Shown here one piece after another: positions 56,176-64,000 of a stretch of DNA of 64,000 nt; position 1 is the first letter of the stretch, and each line of letters begins with the position of its first letter. This DNA comes from Tetrapyrgos nigripes (taxonomy: Eukaryota; Basidiomycota; Agaricomycetes; Agaricales; Campanellaceae). The translations under genes and the position numbers were made by a program. The notes under the pieces are model-generated. The model worked only from the letters and a program-made list of their open reading frames with translations. It ran no database searches and was not told the origin of the DNA. The stretch spans positions 59,363-123,362 of the forward strand of contig JAACJM010000243.1 of assembly GCA_013368315.1 (NCBI GenBank), read 5' to 3'.

Positions 56176-56290
56176 AGAAAGTCCTATAAATCGCATCGAA
56201 AATATCGAGACACTGGATCCCTTCCTTCCATGGCTGCTTACAGCGCCTACCTATGCTTACACGCACTACCGTGCTGCTTAGCAAGGGGAG

Positions 56291-56595
56291 TGTTGAATTG
56301 GCGCATTCAGTTGCAGCCATCAACGTCATCTATGTAGAACAATAGTAGTAGTTATAAATAGAACAATAAGATTATATAGACAATAAATGTAGTACGACAA
56401 TAGTGTACGAAACCAGCATTGTGCTATCAAGTACAATAGAATCTTATTGTTACTCTAGTATTAGTTTACATGTATTTGTACCTCCTCAAAGGTATATAAG
56501 GACTCGTAGATAGTCCTCCAAATAACAAGTTTTATACTTAACTCTCATCGCTCAATAAGCCTCTTACAAGCCTTACAAGCTATTCTCTATCCACA
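56291..56595 (+). repeat. Copia 3' LTR, ~305 bp
   Basis: Starts TGTTGAATTGGCGCATTCAG right after a GCAAGGGGAG polypurine tract and ends CTCTATCCACA. It contains TATATAAGG at about 56500. This fits the 3' end of the copia element at 55761. No partner LTR is in the window. Confidence 0.75.
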
Positions 56596-57473
56596 GGTAA
56601 GTTGCGTAGTTGCCACTGCATTTAGTAGTGTACAGGATCGTACCATGCCTGCTTAACAGAAACTCTCTGAGATTTGGTACATACACACTTTGCTTAATCC
56701 ACTTACATGTAGGGACACAGCCTGAGGGAAGAGGCGGGAGGAAGCTGAGGGACGCTTAGAGGGACTCGAGCCTCTCTATGCAAAGACTTAACGAAATTTT
56801 GATGCAGCCGCAGCTCCGGTAAATGCCGGTCAACTGTATAGCTGCGGTTACATGTTGTGTTGACTTTGCGATTGCGCGTCCATCCCAACCTTCACTGTGT
56901 CCAGTCACTTGCACTCATCCTCGTCACCCTTCAGCGCTTTTTTGACAGTACATTTTTCGTTTCTAAAAGTCTTTCTTACCGCGCTAAATGCTTTGTTGTC
57001 CTAGCACAGCTCCCAGCTCACCCGAATATTTGCGATGTGTCAGTGGAGAGATAGGAATGGATAGGTGCGTGCTTTACATTTTCTAGTCCTTCAACATGTC
57101 TGACTTGTCCCCGCTATTCCGCTGTGCTGCATACTGAGGTAGTTTAATCCTTGAAAGGACAGTCTGTGGTGCGTTTCTTTTACACTTTTTTTTTACTGTA
57201 ATTATTACTAACGCAGAGATCTTCCTCCTTCAGGCGTAGGATATCTTTTGAAGAGGCATATTCGTTTGGTAAGTCAGCTTGTTCTCCATGACACGATATC
57301 GGAACCTAACCTGCTGTGTACACTCAGGACGATGGGATCCGCTTTCATTGGTTGACGGTACACTGCGACGACTGAATTGTACGCAGGAGTGGTTGAGGGA
57401 AGGGCCCCGTCTATAGTACCATAGCCCTTTCATTCCATGTACATATTTTACAGTGACTATAATGATATCCCTT
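56596..57473. other. Intergenic, nothing recognised
   Basis: Short frames only, no motif, repeat end or RNA gene seen. Confidence 0.4.
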
Positions 57474-57999
57474 TTAATGCACTACTAATAGAAATCTAAG
57501 GTACAAGGAGGTGGTTTTACTAATCCTATTTAGCAGCTTTCCCTGCACCTTTTCAGCAGCTTTTTCAGTGACTTTCAAAAGCAGGAGGTAGCTTTCAAAA
57601 GCGATCGGGCCTGTGTTTTGAAAGTATGGCGCGGATCCAAAAAAGTCACATAAAAGTTGCAAAAAGCCGGTTTGCCATTTTACTGATGTAGGTCGTCCTG
57701 GACTCCGAGCAGCTGCCGTATCATTAAGAGTACGTTGCAAAGCTGGCATGAGCTTTTCCTGGGAGATTCGGTGCTTTTTTTTGTAAAGCTTCAAGTCTGA
57801 GCGTGTACTGACGGTGTGGATTTTGAGCGCCTTCGGAGCCGTTGAGATCAATGAGCCGACTTTCTTCGACAGCGTCAACTTCGAAGAAAGATATCAGGGC
57901 GGAGATTTTCTCGTCTTCTGTGCGGAGCTCGTCCAAGGTGGACTCGAGCTGCTTGAAAGCTTCGTCCATCGATCGCGAGTAGAAGTATCGTGTGCGCAA
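57474..57999 (-). pseudogene. Unknown ORF broken by a frameshift at a T8 run
   Basis: On the minus strand one frame (57999 down to 57724) reads SMDEAFKQLESTLDELRTED and FFEVDAVEESRLIDLNGSEG, a helical acidic sequence. A second frame (57878 down to 57474) reads HRISQEKLMPALQRTLNDTA, SPGRPTSVKWQTGFLQLLCD and LLKVTEKAAEKVQGKLLNR. The two join plausibly at the homopolymer at 57775-57782 (A8 on the coding strand). A one-base slip there would give a single ~170-aa helical protein. No family is recognised. Confidence 0.35.
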
Positions 58000-60510
58000 G
58001 GGACGTGGTTTGAGAAGACTTGAAGTTGGCGCGGAGTTTCAAAAATGGTCATATGGCTAGACCCAACTCGCGCCTTCTCCCGAATTTGAACCTCTATCGT
58101 ACGTCCACGGTGTACCGCAACAACTGTAACCTCAACTCGAAGCCATTAAAGTCCACGATAAGCTAGCGGGCGAAGTGGCGATGCCCTTGCTGACAAATCT
58201 GCAATATGTGGCAGATTCGCCAAGGCTCTTTGTTCGCATCCTCTGCCATCCGACGCTCGCTCCCTCAGATGTGTCCTTTTCTCGACTCACCCTCCACATC
58301 CCTTCAGCTCTGGGTGCATTTGGACTCCTCCATGGTCTGCCTCTCTTCAGGCTGTAACACAACTTTTTTGTAAAAGTATAAAAAATTTGCGTGGTTTAAC
58401 CATGCAAGAGGCTTTATAAAACCTCTGGGTCATCCCTAGCACTTTTGCATAGCACATGGCTCGCATACAATCTTTGCAAAACCCAGCACCTCCTGGACCC
58501 TTTCTCATGACCTCAAAATCACGTCCTGGTCCATCGTCCATGTCCCATTTTAGGCAGGGACCAAGATCCTTCGCTCATTGCCGAGACTCACCCAGTTACC
58601 AGGAAATACAAACCGATGGCCTAGACCCTGGGTCTGCAACGTGACCTCGGCTTCATATACCCGACCGGTGACCGCATCGGTTTTATGCCTACGACTGCCC
58701 TACGACTGCCCTTGACCGCCCTCAGAACACTGGAATTCGAGAATACAGATCTAGGCGATTGTCCACTCCATTCTCTTCCTCCTTTAGTGATAATAAATTT
58801 ACCCTGTAGATATTAGTGTCTGTCTGCGAGCGCCGAGAATGTACTTGATATTTGCTTGATATGGAGGTCACGAATACATTAAATGGTACAACTTGCGAGA
58901 ATACGACACGACAAAGATACTCAGCATTGAGCAAGACTCAATGTCGCAGCTGGGTTCCTGCATTTCAGTATTTGCTCTTCGGCTCCGGACCAGGAATTGG
59001 GAATCAGATACACGTGGCAAGCTCACCTCGTCCGCTTTTTGGTTCCACTTTCACCCTGTATACATCACTGCTCCTTCATTCAATTCCTTTTCTCTTTGAA
59101 ATGTTGAGCACCAGAACTTCATAAGTGGTGTCTGGGTCTGTATAGACTCATGTTCTCCTTCAGCTCCCTGATGTGGATATGTTTTTGATGGGATAATAGA
59201 ACATATGCCTATGTGTGCTGATCCCTACCTGCTATACTGCTTTCTGAATACATACAGGAGTTATAGAATGGCAGTATTTCATTAATATCTTGAAGCTGTT
59301 TGCAGGGACCGTCCACTTGAGTGGGATACTAAACATTTTTGACTGAATGTTTTTGACTGAACAACATTTGTACACCTACATAAGAGTGGAAGTGGTTGAT
59401 TGTCTCGTCTAAAGCACCTCTAACCCAGTAAAAATTACTATTTGCAATTCCGAAGGATTTTTAAGTACCAAATATCAATCTGTGGTTGATCAGCCACAAT
59501 TGTGGCTGAAAGAGTAAGCATTGTTAGAAATCCTGCAGCATGTATGATCCACACTGCTTACTGATAAATGTACCCAGTATGCATACATCTGCTTTCTGGT
59601 TGAAAATAAGCTGTGCCAAGTGGCTTTATATGTGGTGTTCAGTGTTAAATGAACCTTTATGTGCAGGCCAAGCTTTTTTCTCTATACTATCTGACCCCAA
59701 CTGCTCAGATCATGTCCAGAGCTTGGAAATAAGAGCTGGATATGCATTTGGACTTGGCTGCAAGTTGTTGTGTCAAGTGTCGGTACATGCCGCAGGGTCT
59801 AACAAATCAGGTATACGTTTGAGCTTTTGGATGATACCCTTTTTCGAAGTTTCTGCATTCTAAAGGCTTTTAAGGCTCTGCCAGTTTCTAATGGCTGTAA
59901 TACGGCTGGATACTTTATATTACCAATCTATGTGCTGCCCATGGTATTATGTTATTTTCTGGCGATTTATGAAGCGATAGTTGATACCTCAATTCAACAC
60001 AAATGTCCCAGATTGACCATTTTATGACAGTTTTGGGTTAAATCCTAAGTATACCGTATATTATTCAAGGTATAACAACAAAAAATATTCAGGGAGGGTT
60101 CGTACATATCCTAAACCTTTCCTGAACTTCTCCGAGGTCCAAAATGGAGTGTCAACCCAACATGAGTGGAAGCAAAAATGGAGATGGCGCGCTAAGCGCC
60201 CAGGTGACGCGTGGGAATCTGATTCAGACTTTTATTCGAGATTCAGATTTGTATTTAAGATTCAGACTTTTAAAGCTTTTATTCCACTGGGGACATATCT
60301 TGGGAGTGGCTCATACATAGTATAATAGAATGCGAATGAAACTGCACAAACAAGACCCTGGCCGAATTTTTTAATCATGCACAGAAAATTCTCAGTCATA
60401 ATGACTGTTGGGCTTTTGTTTATTTCTGGGGGTATTATCATCATATGATCTAGCTATACTGGTGTATGCAGCCTGTCATACTGTATACTCGGAGTAAGCG
60501 TAGCATTTTC
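58000..60510. other. Intergenic, no supported gene
   Basis: Several overlapping short frames without motifs. At about 58405-58447 a block with TTTATAAAACCTCTGGGTCA and CCCTAGCACTTTTGC matches, inverted, 61456-61500 (TTTATAAAAGCTCTGGTTCA, TTCCTAGCACTTTT on the minus strand). Confidence 0.45.
58405..58447 (+). repeat. TTTATAAAA...CTAGCACTTTT repeat, copy 1
   Basis: GCAAGAGGCTTTATAAAACC then TCTGGGTCATCCCTAGCACT. The minus strand at 61456-61500 reads GCAAAAGGGTTTATAAAAGC, TCTGGTTCATTCCTAGCACT. The GGTTCATTCC core resembles a polymerase III B box, but no A box could be placed. Confidence 0.45.
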
Positions 60511-60524
60511 CACTGATGCATCTC

Positions 60525-60975
60525 AACACGTCTCGACGCGTCTCGACTCGAGACTCAATGTACACGTGGCATACAGGTCAACGCATGGTGTTGACACGTA
60601 GGTTCCCTGTCAGTGTCCCGTCAACACGCTTCTTTGCTCTCCTGCTCTCCTTTCTCTCATTATTTTTGCCCTTCCTTATACTTATACATTCAGACTGATT
60701 TTTCCTTCTTGCCTTTCCAGCTCTCCCGGCAAAGGTCCCCATTTATTCAGTAATACCGACGCGTCTCGACGCGTCAAGATGCACGTGGCACACAGGTTGT
60801 TTCATGTGTTGACACGTTAGTTTCCCAACAGTGTCCCGTCAACAGGCTCCTTTGCTCTCCTACTCTCCCTTCTCTTGCTATTTCTGCCCTTCATTATGTA
60901 CACTCAGACTGACTCGGATTTCTCTTCGCCTTTCCAGCTCTCCTGGAAAAAGTCCCCATCTATTCTATCAAACCT
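60525..60975 (+). repeat. Tandem duplication of ~230 bp with ACGCGT-rich start
   Basis: Two copies (about 60525-60745 and 60757-60975) share CGACGCGTCTCGAC, CACGTGGCA-AC-AGGT, GTGTTGACACGT, CAGTGTCCCGTCAACA, TTTGCTCTCCT and TTTCCAGCTCTCC. ACGCGT hexamers (MluI/MCB cell-cycle-box core) occur near 60537, 60760 and 60770. Confidence 0.6.
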
Positions 60976-61803
60976 TCATCATGCTGTTTTCCTTTTAAGT
61001 ATCTCCAGCATCATTTACAGGCTCATGGCGTTGGTGCAGAGCAGGGGTACATGTAGGAGTAGGAAACCAAAAGGAAATTGGCCATTAGTGGGAGAGCAAG
61101 CAGTGCTATGCAGCTAGATAAGCTAGCATCATCTAAGTATGTTTTTGCGGTGTGAACAGATGGTTTTGAAATGTCTGTGTATGTCTTAAATTATCATACC
61201 TACCACTGTATTTATGTATCAGCAACCTGTAGTACTAGTACTGTAGGTGTATGCTCTATGTACTCCTGAAACAATCAAGCAGGAGGGATTGTTTCTCGGG
61301 GGTTTTATTGTTTCACGCATCACCCGAGTTGGACCCGAGGCTTACTAAGTAGAGCCATGGACCTTGGTACATCGTAGATGGTCCTGAGTATACCTGAGCA
61401 TTCCATGCAGCGAGCCAGTGTATGGATATCTGTGGTTGTTTTGATGGTAAGTCTTAAAAAGTGCTAGGAATGAACCAGAGCTTTTATAAACCCTTTTGCA
61501 GGGTAATGCCATGATTTTTATAAAGCAGTCGCATCATAGGGTGCTCTCTTCTCCTAGCACCCAGACGCTCAGGACTCGGTCCCAATTGGTATGGAGATGC
61601 GCACAGCGAGGCGCGGAGCATATTTGCCAGCAATTTTTGTGCACTCTTAAATGACGGATAATTCACACGATTTTGGGCGAGATAAAATCAATCGTATTTG
61701 CTGTCGAAAACCAGGTCACAAACGCTCAGATTATGCACTTAAGTTTTTCCGTGCTAAAATCCTTATTCATTTGTGACCAAAAAAGGGAAGCAAACAGTAT
61801 GAG
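60976..61803. other. Intergenic, one repeat copy
   Basis: No supported gene. Contains the inverted copy of the TTTATAAAA...CTAGCACTTTT block at 61456-61500. Confidence 0.4.
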
Positions 61804-61960
61804 AATTTTCTTTTGTGAGAAAATGCGCCAAAAGGTATGATCAGTATTTGTGCGCCGGATTCTGGCGAGTAAAAGGAAAAGTAATTCGGACACAGTATCG
61901 AATCTGGCACACAAATTACTGATCATACCTTTTGGCGCATTTTCTCACAAAAGAAAATCT
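61804..61960. repeat. Long hairpin, ~54-bp stem, ~50-bp loop
   Basis: TTTTCTTTTGTGAGAAAATG then CGCCAAAAGGTATGATCAGT at 61806-61846 is repeated inverted at 61917-61957. The arms continue as TTTGTGCGCC / GGCACACAAA. No terminal target duplication could be identified. Confidence 0.7.
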
Positions 61961-62266
61961 AATACTATTTTCCCTTACTGACGTTGCAATCACAGGGGAA
62001 AGGGAGACGTAGGTACGGAGGGCAGTTTGCCGGGATCAGAGTAACCAGTACTTTCATATTACGTAGTAAGCATGTATGTATATTGTCCTGGGAATATACT
62101 ATTTTCTACTATTTTGTACAATGGTTCCAAAATCTGAGGGCGAGAAACAGCAGTAGCTGCAAGGTGTAGCAGAGTGTAGGGCACTGCTTCCCACACACAT
62201 GGTGTAGCAGGTGTAGTAGCTACACTTGGGTGTTCCTGTGTCGCCGAAAAGTGTAGCACTACACCC

Positions 62267-63241
62267 TAGTGATGTGCGGGCCAGGGCCGGGCCTGAAGCC
62301 CCGGGCTTGGGCCGGGTTTTGTAGGGCTCGGGCCTTGCAAAATCCAAAGCCTGGCCTAGGCCCAAGCCCTATGCGGGCCTGGGCTGGGCTTGGGCTAAGC
62401 CCAGGGCTTTACTGACAAAAAATGACTGTAGGCGTATGCAAAGTCCATGTACTTAGATTTCGTCTATAATACTAATACACTACTGCATTTTTGTCCCTCC
62501 AAAAGCCGTACTCTGTTTTGGACGATGCATGCTCTTGGAATCGGGGGAGTACGGAAAATAAATTTTATTACACTATGTTCGTCCGACTCAAGACCCCACC
62601 CAGACATACCTAATATAGCATTTTCCTACATCATATAAATTTGCTGAAGCGGCGGGCCCGATGTCATCCCCCGGTGTCTCAAATTGTGGCTGCAACACCC
62701 AGGACAGTAAATACAAAGTTTACAATGACACTGCATTTGATGATTGATAAGTGCATCTCAAACTGCGAGCTTGCTCATATAGAATCAAAGCACTCACCTG
62801 CCAGGTCTAACGTTATTTTTCATTGCTTTTGGGGACATGCAAATTGTGGTCGCAGCATCAGTCACCTAAATAGTAAATACCCTGTCCAAAATGGAAACTA
62901 AATGAAAATTACTGTCGAAGTGGTCCATCTATGTCAATCTACATTGATGATTGGCTTTGAAAACTTTAACCGAGCATGATTTCAATGTAAAAGTATGACA
63001 TTTTGACCAGCAAGGCCGTCTACAAGGAGCAGTGTCAAAGTCTAAAACTCTAAAAATTTGCGATATGTGGCGCGCCCAGAGATAAAAAAGAGCCCGAGGC
63101 CGGCCCAGGCTTCGGGCCTGCTACATTCATAAGCCCGGCCCTCAGGCCCTACAGGCCCTCCATCGGGCTTGGGCTGGGCCAGGCTTTTTTTTGGCGGGTT
63201 TGGGCGGGCTTCGGGCTTTAGGCCCTGCCCGCACATCACTA
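62267..63241. mobile_element. Non-autonomous hAT-like element with 8-bp target duplication
   Basis: Starts TAGTGATGTGCGGGCC and ends with its inverse (GCCCGCACATCACTA). CTACACCC octamers flank it at 62259-62266 and 63242-63249. Both subterminal regions are crowded with GGGCC/GGCCC and GGGCTTGGGC motifs, as is common for hAT transposase binding regions. The 975-bp element has no transposase; internal frames carry no motif. Confidence 0.88.
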
Positions 63242-63249
63242 CTACACCC

Positions 63250-64000
63250 TTGCTACACTCTTGTGGTTTTGCTGATGGCGAGCCCTACTCGGGACTTTCT
63301 CGGTGAGGCTTTTGTCTGGACGTGGACACCTGTAGTAAGCAGACTCGTTACCAGCATTCCCGTGTTCATCTGGGCTTAGTCTTATGAAGTGGTTATGGCC
63401 AGCGCTGAAGCATGCGAATACGAGGCCATTGCAGTCCAAGCTTTTAATGTACACATTGTTTTATTGGACTTATTTGTACTTGAATCTTGATGGATGCAAA
63501 GGACTATAACCGTGCAAAGAGAAGGGAAAGAAATCGGACGCTATGATGCATTGTAGATGCTGCAAGTGTTCGGAAACAAAACGGAAAGGAAAGGCCGATC
63601 ACCTGTTAGCAAAAAGGCCGCACAGAAAAGAACGGATGGGTGAAGTCGGGAGCATTTGCACATAGCCACACGCAGAAGAGGGTGTAAAGAACTCATCCTC
63701 ATTTCATTCGGCCTCGTAACTCTATACTCCTCATGTTTTCCCTCAAGGTCTTCTACTGTCTGGTGGTGTAGGCTTTGCTGCTAAACTCACACCTGGCATG
63801 CAAGGCTAGTCTCTCGGAGTCGTAGTCGTAGACATACCCTAACGAAGTTAAGGCAAAGCATGGTTAGTGTATGCTTCAACTGCTGTAGACCTCGTGTACT
63901 TAGAAGTGGCAATGCATGTAGTAGTGTGTTGCGCCAAACGTTGCACACATTGTAAAGTCACCATATGTGCACATATGATGAGGACCATAAGTACTTTGAC
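63250..64000. other. Intergenic with one dispersed-repeat end
   Basis: No supported gene. Contains copy E of the AGTGTAAAGAACTCA repeat end. Confidence 0.45.
63664..63719 (+). repeat. Dispersed repeat end (GTGTAAAGAACTCA), copy E
   Basis: AGCCACACGCAGAAGAGGGT, then GTAAAGAACTCATCCTCATT, then TCATTCGGCCTCGTAAC. Same orientation as copies A-D. Confidence 0.65.

Noticed and set aside
58405..58447. tRNA or SINE based on a B-box-like GGTTCATTCC / GGGTCATCCC
   Set aside because: No A box, no cloverleaf and no terminator at the right distance could be found. Kept only as a repeat pair.
1..64000. CRISPR array, rRNA or telomeric repeats
   Set aside because: The direct repeats present have no unique spacers of regular length. 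No rRNA-like or TTAGGG arrays were seen. The window is eukaryotic.

Overview
This window reads as the genome of an agaricomycete (mushroom-forming basidiomycete). The genes have many short GT-AG introns of about 45-95 bp. The mobile elements belong to families typical of that group: a KDZ transposase, a Plavaka transposase and a chromodomain gypsy element. There is also an intact agaricomycete-type multi-pass membrane protein gene. Only three or four genes look like ordinary host genes. The rest is transposons, their relics and repeats.

Layout. 1-2885 (minus): KDZ transposase relic running off the left edge. 3150-3650: small unrecognised ORF. 5133-6526 (minus): intact 8-exon membrane protein. 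8103-9188 (minus): USP-like cysteine peptidase. 9.2-12.5 kb: dispersed repeats and a CArG-box hairpin. 12467-12925: small hAT-like element with an 8-bp target duplication. 13428-16694 (minus): decayed Plavaka transposase, with a divergently transcribed multi-exon gene at 16890-19442. 21164-22790: apparently intact Tc1/mariner element. 23890-24639: small secreted six-cysteine protein behind a duplicated promoter region. 25186-25407: solo LTR. 25866-30286: ARB1-like ABC-F ATPase, whose second Walker B is split by a 2.1-kb intron. 47932-55760: full-length but damaged chromodomain gypsy retrotransposon, probably self-primed. 55761-56595: 3' part of a copia element. 62267-63241: hAT-like element with an 8-bp target duplication.

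The outstanding object is at 32529-47480. It is a single ~14.95-kb palindromic insertion with CACTG...CAGTG ends and a 3-bp TTG target duplication. Its ~1.28-kb terminal inverted repeats are nearly identical and contain periodic short hairpins. Inside lie ~9.5 kb of a 9-bp minisatellite (core GCAGAC plus a variable triplet) in two unequal blocks. These flank a second, nested inverted repeat of 2.9 kb. It encodes no recognisable transposase. Because the unit length is a multiple of three, all six frames stay open and create illusory ORFs of up to ~1,950 codons. Part of the left array has the 'wrong' polarity and shares higher-order blocks in direct orientation with the right array. The element splits a gene whose reading frame rejoins exactly when the element and one TTG are removed.

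Coordinates were counted by hand from the sequence. Splice sites were inferred by reading, and family names rest on motif recognition without database searches.
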